Source: JAKQEM01 sp964391185 (GTDB lineage Bacteria > Patescibacteriota > Gracilibacteria > Peribacterales > Peribacteraceae). Taken from it: a stretch of DNA of 37,806 nt. Under the pieces are notes generated by a model. That model was not told the DNA's origin. It saw only the letters and a list, made by a program, of their open reading frames with translations, and made no database searches. Below are positions 5,767-12,196 of this stretch, piece after piece. Position 1 is the stretch's first letter; each line of letters opens with the position of its first letter. Both the position numbers and the translations under genes were made by a program. The stretch covers positions 1 through 37,806 of the forward strand of contig CAYMIX010000010.1 of the NCBI GenBank assembly GCA_964391185.1. Direction: 5' to 3'.

Positions 5767-5795
5767 TTGCCACGGAATCAAATTGCGATTAGTCT
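5767..5795 (+). promoter_or_regulatory. promoter, leaderless type
   Basis: -35 TTGCCA at 5767-5772, 17-bp spacer, -10 TAGTCT at 5790-5795, then 6 bases to the ATG at 5802. The -35 is embedded in GGCTTGCCA, identical to the promoter at 6726. Transcription should begin at or within a base or two of the start codon. Confidence 0.65.
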
Positions 5796-5801
5796 GTGTA
5801 T

Positions 5802-6239
5802 ATGACGAACACGAAATCCGGGTCAGTGAGTATCACATACCGCGCGGCATTCATTGGCGATGCGGTGCTGACAAGTCCGCAGCACTCGCATCTAAGCGAC
5901 GAAGCACTGATGGCCGAAGCACTCGCAGAGTGCGAGCGCGCAGGCATCGCTGCGCAGGGCATTGAGATTGGAGACTGGACAGGGTTAACATATCCAGATT
6001 TCTACGACGGACTAGCAGAAGTGTTTGACTTCTTTTCTGACATGCATTCCGAGGGCTGGGGGTACAACACGACATCCGCGGCGAATCTAATCAGCGCAGC
6101 TAATGCGGTGTGTGACGTGAAGCTTAATGCTGCGCAAGCTGGCTATTTGCTTGCTGTAATCAAGGAATCTGTAGACTGCGCTACTGACAATGACCGCTGG
6201 CACGTGCGCAAGGCAGTGCTGTCACCATCGGAGCGCTAG
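5802..6239 (+). CDS. hypothetical protein, leaderless
   Basis: Protein of 145 aa with no recognised family. It contains an acidic helical segment (SDEALMAEALAECERAG) and an aromatic region (DWTGLTYPDFYDGL), and looks like a soluble alpha/beta protein. The ATG at 5802 lies 6 bases after a good -10, with no Shine-Dalgarno; the in-frame GTG at 5796 would lie upstream of the likely transcription start. First gene of a three-gene rightward unit beyond the attP-like core. Confidence 0.7.
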   Translation: MTNTKSGSVSITYRAAFIGDAVLTSPQHSHLSDEALMAEALAECERAGIAAQGIEIGDWTGLTYPDFYDGLAEVFDFFSDMHSEGWGYNTTSAANLISAANAVCDVKLNAAQAGYLLAVIKESVDCATDNDRWHVRKAVLSPSER

Positions 6240-6264
6240 GAGTCGCAAAATGGAGGAAAGCAAA

Positions 6265-6516
6265 ATGCTCACGGCAAAGAAACTCGCAAAAATTCACATG
6301 GAAGCTCGCGACCACGCCACCGAAGCTTGGAACGACTCCGCGGACCCCACCCCAATCACTGGCGGCACCCAGCCAGACGAATCGCTAATAAATGCGCTAG
6401 GCACTGATGCGCTGTGCCAGCGCTACGGCCTAAAGAGCTGGGAGACCGATGGCGAAGAATTTTGCAAGCAATACAACAAGGTCTACGTGCGCACATGGAA
6501 CGACCTCTGTGAGTAA
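6265..6516 (+). CDS. hypothetical protein
   Basis: Protein of 83 aa. The ATG at 6265 has GGAGG at 6252-6256, so it is preferred to the ATG at 6250 and to a longer reading that would overlap the previous gene. The product is acidic, with a basic N terminus (MLTAKKLAKIH) and a Trp/Tyr-rich tail. No family recognised. It overlaps the ribbon-helix-helix gene downstream by 8 bases and is probably co-expressed with it. Confidence 0.6.
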   Translation: MLTAKKLAKIHMEARDHATEAWNDSADPTPITGGTQPDESLINALGTDALCQRYGLKSWETDGEEFCKQYNKVYVRTWNDLCE

Positions 6517-6712
6517 GCGCGGTGGACCAAGACCCGGCAGCGGCCGCCCAAAGGGCTCAGGCTTCGGCCGCGTCGCACAAGAGACAATCTACGCTCGCGT
6601 GTGTACAGAGCACAAGCTACGACTTGAGCAGTACTGCGAGGCCAACGATGTCACAGTCTCAGCGGCTGTAAGTACCTGGATTGAGACGCTCCCAGAAAAA
6701 AGTGAAGATTGA
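6509..6712 (+). CDS. ribbon-helix-helix DNA-binding protein with AT-hook-like arm
   Basis: Protein of 67 aa from GTG 6509. Residues 4-17 (RGGPRPGSGRPKGSG) form a basic Gly/Pro/Arg arm of AT-hook character, followed by ETIYARV (strand), then two helices KLRLEQYCEAN and TVSAAVSTWIETL, the Arc/MetJ-type ribbon-helix-helix plan. Such proteins bind operators as dimers of dimers. It is likely a phage transcriptional regulator. Starts further upstream would overlap the previous gene by more than 60 bases in another frame and are rejected. Confidence 0.7.
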   Translation: MSKRGGPRPGSGRPKGSGFGRVAQETIYARVCTEHKLRLEQYCEANDVTVSAAVSTWIETLPEKSED

Positions 6713-6725
6713 TTGATTTTTTGGC

Positions 6726-6754
6726 TTGCCAAAGAACCAAGCTGCGCCTATACT
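6726..6754 (+). promoter_or_regulatory. promoter, leaderless type
   Basis: -35 TTGCCA at 6726-6731, 17-bp spacer, -10 TATACT at 6749-6754, 6 bases to the ATG at 6761. It shares GGCTTGCCA and the same spacing with the promoter at 5767. It immediately follows the ribbon-helix-helix gene. Confidence 0.7.
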
Positions 6755-6760
6755 AGATTC

Positions 6761-6925
6761 ATGGACACATCACAAAAACGATTCGAGACGAAAACGGCCC
6801 CCTGGTTGCGCAGCGAAATCGCAAAGCTCCAGGGCACCGACCAGGACAAACAGGACGCAGTGAAGCGGCTGGCAAAGCGCAAGGGAGTCTGGCTCCCACT
6901 GGGATGGGCGGCCTGGGTCTGGTAG
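6761..6925 (+). CDS. 54-aa leaderless hypothetical protein
   Basis: A 54-aa basic protein ending in an aromatic tail (LPLGWAAWVW). It has its own near-consensus promoter with the start codon 6 bases after the -10 and no ribosome binding site. The region DKQDAVKRLAKRKG is helical and basic, suggesting nucleic-acid or membrane interaction. Its stop codon runs straight into a G-quadruplex motif at 6925-6941. Last rightward gene before the convergent lysis operon. No family recognised. Confidence 0.65.
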   Translation: MDTSQKRFETKTAPWLRSEIAKLQGTDQDKQDAVKRLAKRKGVWLPLGWAAWVW

Positions 6926-6941
6926 GGTGGGTGGGGCAGGG
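6925..6941 (+). promoter_or_regulatory. G-quadruplex motif at the convergent junction
   Basis: Four G-runs with loops of 1, 1 and 2 bases (GGG-T-GGG-T-GGGG-CA-GGG) start at the last base of the stop codon. Such short loops predict a very stable parallel quadruplex in the rightward RNA or the plus strand. It lies between the ends of two converging transcription units, where it could stop polymerase or protect the mRNA 3' end. Confidence 0.65.
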
Positions 6942-6968
6942 TGAGGCACTGAACATTCTGATCCGGAA

Positions 6969-6986
6969 GGCGCCGAAAATGGCGCC
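6969..6986. terminator. hairpin between convergent operons
   Basis: GGCGCC at 6969-6974 and at 6981-6986 with a 6-base A-rich loop can pair as a 6-bp GC hairpin in either direction. On the plus strand ATTCTACTTTTCT follows, T-rich but interrupted; on the minus strand it begins 3 bases after the amidase stop. It may act as a bidirectional terminator. The call is modest because neither side has a clean U-run. Confidence 0.45.
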
Positions 6987-6989
6987 ATT

Positions 6990-7733
6990 CTACTTTTCTG
7001 CGTCGCGAATCATGCGCGCAATCACTGGCCACGGGTCACCCTTGCGGGTCGGGTCTAACGACGCGTGGAATACGACGCGGGCATTGGCGCAGTACGCCCA
7101 CGGCTGGACTTTGCCAACTGACTGGCCTGCGATCAAATTCTCTGGCGCTGGCGCTAGCGTCGCGTCGAGCGCGGCAATTAGCTTGCGCAGCGCGGCAATC
7201 TGCCACGCCGTCGGCAGGTGATAGCCGATTTTCGGCGCGCGCAGCGGCGAGGGCACCTCTACCTCGCTCGACGAATACGCTGGCCCAACTGCTACTAGTT
7301 TGCCGTCGACGCGTTCTGCCTGTCGCCACTGCCCGTCAATCTGACGCAGCAGTCCGGCATTGTGCACCTCAATTCCGACGCTGTAGCGATTGGGGTGGTG
7401 GCGCTTCTGGCCGTCGACAAATGCGCCAGCGCTAGGGCCGCCCGCATGATTTGCATTGCGATGAATCGAGCAGAATTGCACCACGCCTTGCCGCTCGTCG
7501 CGGCCAATCAAGAAATGGGCACCGTTGCCTTTTCCTGGCTGCGTCGTCCACGATTTTATTAGCGCCTCGAAACTCGACGGTGCCATATCTGTCGAGTGCA
7601 CCACAATCGCGCGCGCATTGATTGCGCCACCGATGCGCCCCTTGTGCATTTCGACGTAGCGCGCACCCAAATATTTACCGTCGACGAATTGCATTCTTGC
7701 TCGCTCCACTGCACGAATCCATGCACTGCGCAT
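6990..7733 (-). CDS. N-acetylmuramoyl-L-alanine amidase (endolysin)
   Basis: Protein of 247 aa, Amidase_2/PGRP fold. It cleaves the bond between N-acetylmuramic acid and L-alanine of peptidoglycan at the end of infection. Zinc ligands are visible: VVHST (His about 46), and late HASLDPTRKGDP (His about 223, Asp about 233); ANHAGG near residue 95 and VGIEVHNAG near 119 are conserved core blocks. No signal peptide, so a holin is needed. The start is the ATG at 7733 overlapping the upstream stop (TGATG), not the longer reading. Last gene of the lysis cassette and of the leftward array. Confidence 0.9.
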   Translation of the reverse strand: MRSAWIRAVERARMQFVDGKYLGARYVEMHKGRIGGAINARAIVVHSTDMAPSSFEALIKSWTTQPGKGNGAHFLIGRDERQGVVQFCSIHRNANHAGGPSAGAFVDGQKRHHPNRYSVGIEVHNAGLLRQIDGQWRQAERVDGKLVAVGPAYSSSEVEVPSPLRAPKIGYHLPTAWQIAALRKLIAALDATLAPAPENLIAGQSVGKVQPWAYCANARVVFHASLDPTRKGDPWPVIARMIRDAEK

Positions 7734-8026
7734 CACACGGCCATTGCTAATTGGCTGCGATACCGTGACGCCAGGTCTTCCCACGCACCGCGCTCTGCTT
7801 CGTCTCGTGTTGCGGCGCCGCAGTACTCACGCACCGCTGCGCGCTCGTCGAATTCTTCAATCAGCGCGGCAGTGTCAACGCCGCACTCTCTCGACAGCCC
7901 GCCGATTGCCTCGACGAGCCAGCCCGCCAAGCGCTTGCGCGCTTCGGTCTTTGCAGCTTCGTCAGCTGCCAGCTTGTGCTGGTTGTTGTACTTCGCCGAC
8001 GGTAGCGGCTTCTTACTTGCCCGCAA
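7733..8026 (-). CDS. hypothetical lysis-cassette protein
   Basis: Protein of 97 aa, helical and charged (DEAAKTEARKRLAGW, CGAATRDEAERGAWEDL). The probable start is a TTG just after AGGGG and overlapping the end of the preceding gene; an ordinary start codon is not available upstream. Its TGA overlaps the amidase ATG, so the two are coupled. No family or membrane segment is recognised; it may help virion assembly or regulate lysis. Confidence 0.55.
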   Translation of the reverse strand: MRASKKPLPSAKYNNQHKLAADEAAKTEARKRLAGWLVEAIGGLSRECGVDTAALIEEFDERAAVREYCGAATRDEAERGAWEDLASRYRSQLAMAV

Positions 8027-8171
8027 GCGTACCCCTCGTGTACTCGTGCGGCACGGTCTCGCGACGCTGGCGCACCAGGTCCTTTAGTTCTTCGTCGCGC
8101 TCTTTTTGGCGACGCATCGGTAGTCTGATTTCGGGTCGGGTCGGTTGCTCATCCCAATTTACCGTCGGCAT
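8013..8171 (-). CDS. small charged hypothetical protein
   Basis: From the ATG at 8171, 52 aa, strongly basic and acidic mixed (RRQKERDEELKDLVRQRR), probably a single long helix. The start overlaps the end of the upstream gene by 23 bases and the stop overlaps the next gene by 14. A longer frame from TTG at 8225 exists but lacks a ribosome binding site. No family recognised. Confidence 0.5.
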   Translation of the reverse strand: MPTVNWDEQPTRPEIRLPMRRQKERDEELKDLVRQRRETVPHEYTRGTLAGK

Positions 8172-8484
8172 CTTCTTTCGCCTTTCGCGCTGCGATAGCG
8201 CTTGGTGTCGCTGGGTCCGTGTCAATCAAATCCGTGTTGCGCGGCTGCTCAATGCCGAGCGCGGCCATCAATGCGCGATGCAGCTTGTCGCTTTGCTCGA
8301 CTAGCGAGCGCATGCGCGCTTCGGTGTTATTGAGTATCAAAATTGAATTGGTAATCTCGCGCTTGTAGTCGCTTAATCGTGCAATTGCACGGTGCACATC
8401 AGCGCGCAATGCGGTGCTGTCGCGCGAGACTTCGTAAAGCCGCGCGCTCATTTGCTCAAAAGATATTCGCTGCTCGTCAGTCAC
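8149..8484 (-). CDS. coiled-coil hypothetical protein
   Basis: Protein of 111 aa with heptad-like helices over most of its length (TALRADVHRAIARLSDYKREI, EARMRSLVEQSDKLHRALM) and a charged tail. GTG start directly abuts the stop of the o-spanin gene (TAAGTG). No membrane segment, so not a spanin itself. It sits between spanins and amidase; possible virion or lysis accessory role. Confidence 0.55.
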   Translation of the reverse strand: MTDEQRISFEQMSARLYEVSRDSTALRADVHRAIARLSDYKREITNSILILNNTEARMRSLVEQSDKLHRALMAALGIEQPRNTDLIDTDPATPSAIAARKAKEDADGKLG

Positions 8485-8748
8485 TTAGTCCTCTTGCAAA
8501 CATATTTGAGCAGCGCGCACCCAAGCACGCACGTCAGCGAGATACGCCACGATAGCGCGCATGCTCGCTTCGTCAATCTCGACAACGTCACCGCGCACCG
8601 TCGCTTTCAGCTGAAACGGTTGCGGCAGCGTCGGCAGGCTGCACGCTGTCGGCTGCGGGTTTCTCGTCGGCCCACGGGTCGCTGAACTGCACGACAGCAG
8701 CGCCCACCACGTCAGACAGATTGCCAGTGCTAGCGATTTGCTTGTCAC
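8485..8748 (-). CDS. o-spanin (outer-membrane lipoprotein), overlapping i-spanin
   Basis: Protein of 87 aa with an N-terminal lipoprotein signal: SLALAICLTWWALLSC, lipobox LLSC with the acylated Cys at 20. A polar mature part of about 67 residues follows. The first 161 bases lie inside the 3' end of the i-spanin gene in another frame, the overlapping Rz/Rz1-like arrangement. The GTG start has GGAG about 10 bases upstream. Together with the i-spanin it should fuse inner and outer membranes in the last step of lysis, implying a Gram-negative host. Confidence 0.75.
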   Translation of the reverse strand: MTSKSLALAICLTWWALLSCSSATRGPTRNPQPTACSLPTLPQPFQLKATVRGDVVEIDEASMRAIVAYLADVRAWVRAAQICLQED

Positions 8749-8980
8749 GTGTGCGGCGCTCCTCTCTCAATCTCTCAGCGACACGTACCGCGCTGGTATA
8801 CTTCGCCTCGGCATCGATAGCGCGCGCGGTTTGCTCGGCTGCGAGTCGCTCAGCATTCGCGCGCTTGTCACGCTCGCGCGATAAGTCGCGCAAGTCCAGG
8901 CGCCACAGCAACATCGTCACACCAAGTAGCGCGACGGTGCTGGCGAGACACACGGACAGCGTGATAAGCGCAGCGGTCAT
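8588..8980 (-). CDS. i-spanin (inner-membrane, Rz-like)
   Basis: Protein of 130 aa from the ATG at 8980 (ATGA overlap with the holin-like gene). Residues about 4-26 are a membrane segment (ITLSVCLASTVALLGVTMLL), followed by a long coiled coil rich in Arg/Glu/Ala (RDLSRERDKRANAERLAAEQ and on), then a flexible tail. This is the type II N-in/C-out topology of i-spanins. Its 3' end overlaps the o-spanin gene. Longer starts upstream would run through the holin-like gene and are rejected. Confidence 0.75.
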   Translation of the reverse strand: MTAALITLSVCLASTVALLGVTMLLWRLDLRDLSRERDKRANAERLAAEQTARAIDAEAKYTSAVRVAERLREERRTRDKQIASTGNLSDVVGAAVVQFSDPWADEKPAADSVQPADAAATVSAESDGAR

Positions 8981-9192
8981 TTTTGCTGCGCCACGAGTGC
9001 TGCCGGCTTGCCCTGGTCGGCGATGCCTTGGCCGACGATATAAGTCAGCAGCGGAGCGATTGCGCCGCTGACAACCTCCGTCGACAAGTGCAAGCCAACT
9101 TTTCCGGCAATCCAGACCAGCATTGCGACTAGCGCCGCAACGAATTTCTTCGACGAGAAAAGCGCGCGTAAGACTTCTTTGAGTACACCCAT
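8977..9192 (-). CDS. small membrane protein, holin candidate
   Basis: Protein of 71 aa with SKKFVAALVAMLVWIAGKVG (first membrane segment) and VSGAIAPLLTYIVGQGIAD (second, more amphipathic), a pattern common in small phage proteins annotated as holins. GGAG lies about 10 bases before the ATG at 9192. It precedes the spanins directly, a normal holin site. A second candidate with a coiled coil lies at 9257. Confidence 0.65.
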   Translation of the reverse strand: MGVLKEVLRALFSSKKFVAALVAMLVWIAGKVGLHLSTEVVSGAIAPLLTYIVGQGIADQGKPAALVAQQK

Positions 9193-9257
9193 TTGTTGTT
9201 GCTCCTTGTCTCAATTTGAGCAGCAATCAGAACAATTAGCCAAATCAAAAGTTCCAT
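9129..9257 (-). CDS. 42-aa membrane micro-protein
   Basis: ATG at 9257 overlaps the stop of the coiled-coil membrane gene (TGATG). The product is 42 aa: a hydrophobic N-terminal helix (ELLIWLIVLIAAQ) and a very basic tail (RFSRRRNSLRR). The last 64 bases overlap the holin-like gene in another frame. The TGATG coupling and clear topology favour a real gene; possible antiholin or lysis modulator. It may also be chance overlap. Confidence 0.4.
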   Translation of the reverse strand: MELLIWLIVLIAAQIETRSNNKWVYSKKSYARFSRRRNSLRR

Positions 9258-9487
9258 CAGTGCGCGCACCTTCCGAGTGCAAACACTGCGATAGCAATGG
9301 CAAAAGCGCCAACGGTGGAAAACAGCTGTCGCTTCCACTGCTGGCGCTCTTTGGCTTCGTCGCTGAGTCGCTGCTCAAGCTTAGTAACGCGCTGTTCGAG
9401 CTGCTCAATCACCACTTCTTGCGCGGCGAGCAGCTGCGAGTGGTCAGAGACGCGGGCTAAGCGTCGATCGCGCCATTCTTCACTCAT
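9257..9487 (-). CDS. XhlA-like coiled-coil membrane protein (holin-associated)
   Basis: Protein of 76 aa from the ATG at 9487 (ATGA overlap with the tailspike gene). An N-terminal coiled coil (VIEQLEQRVTKLEQRL) is followed by one C-terminal membrane segment (LFSTVGAFAIAIAVFALG). This is the plan of XhlA-type proteins that work with holins. First gene after the tailspike, so it opens the lysis cassette. Confidence 0.65.
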   Translation of the reverse strand: MSEEWRDRRLARVSDHSQLLAAQEVVIEQLEQRVTKLEQRLSDEAKERQQWKRQLFSTVGAFAIAIAVFALGRCAH

Positions 9488-11046
9488 GCGACACGCACCC
9501 AACCCTTGTCATCGCCGGCTCCGCTGGTCTTAATCCAGACTTGGGCGACGTCGCGGCGTACACCGATTGTGCCAACAGCTGCCGCGATTGTGTCCTCGGG
9601 CGAGCCAGTGAACTCGACAAGTGGCGGCGCTGTCGAGGCGGAGAGTAGCCCGTCTGAGCTTGTGATGGGCGGCGCCCCTGGCATGCCGCCGATTACCACT
9701 GGCGTAGCCGGAAAGTTGACTACGCCAGTCGTACAGCCGCCAGCGAGCTGATTCCCCACGAGTGAAATTGCTTGCAGTGAGTTAAGCGGCGTGCTTTCGT
9801 CGAGTGCGACGCCATGAGTTTGCGTCCCAGCCGTGTCGTCGAAGACGTTGCCAGTGGCAACTGTGGCGAGATGTTTTGCCGTCGAGTCGCCGCTGTACCG
9901 GACTCCGAATTTTCCGAAGTTGCGCACGTAATTCCCGACGACAAGCGAGGCACGCATGTCAACGTCGAGACTCGTGGGACGCACATAGACGCCAGCGCTC
10001 GATGCCTGCGCAATGCCGGCCCCCTCGATTGAATTGCCAATCACTGACAGACTGCGGACGCCTTGGGCGCGGATTCCGGTCGTATTTTGGTGGGTGACCT
10101 TGATTGCGTTACAGGCGTAGATAGCGTGGTCGGGTGAATCAGTGCCGCCGGCGCCGACAGCGTCAAGTCCAGGCACCCAGCTGACGGTATTCTGTGTGCA
10201 CTCGCCGACGTTGCCGACAGAAACTAAGCGCGCGCCTTTGCGATAGTAGTCAATAAACGGCTTAGTGCACGCATTCTTTCCGTGATTTCCGACGATAGTC
10301 ACATCATCGCACCAGACTTGGTGCACGGGTCCGTTTATTGTATTCCCAACCACTGACCAGCCTCGTCCTTGCACCTCGCTTGTGCCGCTAATTGTGACGG
10401 CTATAGCGTTAATGGCGCCGCAGTCAAGTGACGCACCAACGACGCGCACGGATTCTACCTTGCTTGTGCCGACAGGCTCGCTGTCAATCTGTGTAAATGC
10501 GTTGCTGAAGTAGAAGCCGCCAAGCACTGCGAGGTCAGTTGCTTGTTGCCCGAGGGTTAGGCCGTTGCGGTCGTTCGCCGTCGAGAAACAGTCACGGAAT
10601 GTCACGCGCAGGCAATTCGTGTACACGTAGAATCCATCGCCGGTAAAATTCTTGGCGTAGACTTTTTCGAGAATCAAGTTCGTGCATGCGTCGGCGAAAA
10701 TGCCGTGGCGGTGCTCGCTGACGGATTGCGTGGCCTTGTTGCCGTCAAGTGTGAGATTGCTAATCTCGCACAAGTCGCCAGTTAGTCGCACGAGTCGACA
10801 CGTGCCGACGCCGGGTGCTTGCTTGAGTATTGTGGTGGCCATCGACTCGCCGACAAGGCGAATCTTGCCTGGTACATTGAGACAATACGCAAGCGTACTG
10901 TTCTGCGTGCAGATAAATGTGCCAGCCCCGAATTCCACGACGCCGCCACCTGCCGCACTTACCGCGTCAATGGCGGCCTGGATTGCAGCGCGGTCATCAG
11001 TGGAACCATTGCCGACGGCGCCATATGTTGCGACGTTGACTTTCAC
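9484..11046 (-). CDS. tailspike / pectate-lyase-like beta-helix protein
   Basis: Protein of 520 aa. The N terminus (VNVATYGAVGNGSTDDRAAIQAAIDA) is the hallmark of Pectate_lyase_3 right-handed beta-helix domains, and the following 300-350 residues show repeated strand/Asn/Gly turns such as VVGNYVRN and VIGNSIEG. It probably binds and may cleave host surface polysaccharide. It lacks a long head-binding domain, so it may attach through a neighbouring protein. GTGA overlap with the gene before it and ATGA with the one after. Confidence 0.85.
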   Translation of the reverse strand: MKVNVATYGAVGNGSTDDRAAIQAAIDAVSAAGGGVVEFGAGTFICTQNSTLAYCLNVPGKIRLVGESMATTILKQAPGVGTCRLVRLTGDLCEISNLTLDGNKATQSVSEHRHGIFADACTNLILEKVYAKNFTGDGFYVYTNCLRVTFRDCFSTANDRNGLTLGQQATDLAVLGGFYFSNAFTQIDSEPVGTSKVESVRVVGASLDCGAINAIAVTISGTSEVQGRGWSVVGNTINGPVHQVWCDDVTIVGNHGKNACTKPFIDYYRKGARLVSVGNVGECTQNTVSWVPGLDAVGAGGTDSPDHAIYACNAIKVTHQNTTGIRAQGVRSLSVIGNSIEGAGIAQASSAGVYVRPTSLDVDMRASLVVGNYVRNFGKFGVRYSGDSTAKHLATVATGNVFDDTAGTQTHGVALDESTPLNSLQAISLVGNQLAGGCTTGVVNFPATPVVIGGMPGAPPITSSDGLLSASTAPPLVEFTGSPEDTIAAAVGTIGVRRDVAQVWIKTSGAGDDKGWVRVA

Positions 11047-11807
11047 CAGGGCACCGCCGCGTTTGATAGCGTCTGATACAGCGTGCGCAATTGTGCCGTG
11101 CTTAGTTCAGCCGCTGCACCGTACCACGCACAGGCCCATAAGCATGTCATTGCAGGAGCCGTGGCACCGTAGCCGCCAATTGCCACCACCGCGCCGCTGA
11201 TTGCCGAGAATGCCAGTGTGACCAGCTCTTGATTCGAGGCCGTGCGCTGCACGCTGTTGGCGATATCGTGCTGACAGAGCAATAAGCGCGTTGCACCGGT
11301 TGGGCTCACTGTACCGGATGCGAGGCCGGCATTCGCGCGCACGCGCAGGCGTGGAGTATTCGTGAGAATCGTGCGCAGCTTTGCTGTTGCTGTGCCCGCA
11401 CTGTTTACGATTGTGCGCTCGGCTGACGCAGGTGTGCTTGGCAGGTACACGACAAGCGCTACGAGTGACGACGTGCTTGCTGCGTCGCCGACGGTCGTGT
11501 TGAGCCAGTGTCCCGTGTTGCCGTCTGCTAGCGCAACGCCTTTCCGCGCAAATCCACCGACGGACTGTTGGTAGAGCTGCCCTGTACCGCCTGTTGACAG
11601 CGCCTTGCCGCCAATCGTGTCAGCAAGTGAGCCGCTGGCATCTTGGCACAGCCAGAGACTGTTTGGTGCTGTTACGCCAAGCGTTGAGAAGTCGCTCGCA
11701 TTAGCAGGGAAATAGAACCCGCCGTCCGTCGACAATCCACCGCTAGCGTCGTGCAGTGACTCAATGCCGCCGCGCAACGTCTGGATTGAGGCTTGCGGGC
11801 CAATCAC
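11043..11807 (-). CDS. tail-associated protein with LamG/jelly-roll-like region
   Basis: Protein of 254 aa starting at GTG 11807, which overlaps the upstream stop (GTGA); a longer frame begins inside the upstream gene and is rejected. The region from about residue 60 alternates strands typical of concanavalin/LamG folds in phage tail proteins (LVALVVYLPS, RLRVRANAGL, LLLCQHDIANS). Placed between structural genes and the tailspike; probably a virion surface or receptor-binding component. Confidence 0.6.
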   Translation of the reverse strand: MIGPQASIQTLRGGIESLHDASGGLSTDGGFYFPANASDFSTLGVTAPNSLWLCQDASGSLADTIGGKALSTGGTGQLYQQSVGGFARKGVALADGNTGHWLNTTVGDAASTSSLVALVVYLPSTPASAERTIVNSAGTATAKLRTILTNTPRLRVRANAGLASGTVSPTGATRLLLCQHDIANSVQRTASNQELVTLAFSAISGAVVAIGGYGATAPAMTCLWACAWYGAAAELSTAQLRTLYQTLSNAAVPW

Positions 11808-12196
11808 TCTTTGCCGTGATTGCGCAACCGGAGCGCACCTTGAGTAGACACGACAACCTTTGCTCGTAGCCGCCGACTGCCGAAGCTCGACAGGTGCACC
11901 ATCGCACCTCCGGCAGAGCCGCCTGGCACCGTAATCGTAAGACCGGCCGCACTGCCGCCAGTAACGCCAACGTAGGCACTGGATGGGTTTTCTTGAATCC
12001 AATCACCGCTCGCCGTCGAACTAATTGCGACGTCGGGAAAATTGGTGTCCTCAATCGTGATTGTCGCTACCAGCGAAGCGTCCCATTTGAAATGGGCGCT
12101 GCGTGACACGTCGACATCGCCGCCGACTCCGTAGTAGTACGTGCCAGCGGTAAGGGTTTGGTTCACTGCGTCGGTCTGGGTTTCTACTGCACTCAT
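11804..12196 (-). CDS. small structural protein, beta-rich
   Basis: Protein of 130 aa with alternating strand patterns (LTAGTYYYGVGGDVDVS, LVATITIED, LTITVPGG) and no membrane segment. No family recognised. ATGA overlap with the large ejection-type protein gene and GTGA with the next. Likely a small virion protein or a fibre-associated domain. Confidence 0.6.
   Translation of the reverse strand: MSAVETQTDAVNQTLTAGTYYYGVGGDVDVSRSAHFKWDASLVATITIEDTNFPDVAISSTASGDWIQENPSSAYVGVTGGSAAGLTITVPGGSAGGAMVHLSSFGSRRLRAKVVVSTQGALRLRNHGKE

Noticed and set aside
11043..12002. 319-aa version of the LamG-like tail protein
   Set aside because: The N-terminal 65 residues lie inside the upstream gene in another frame; the GTG at 11807 is coupled to the upstream stop.
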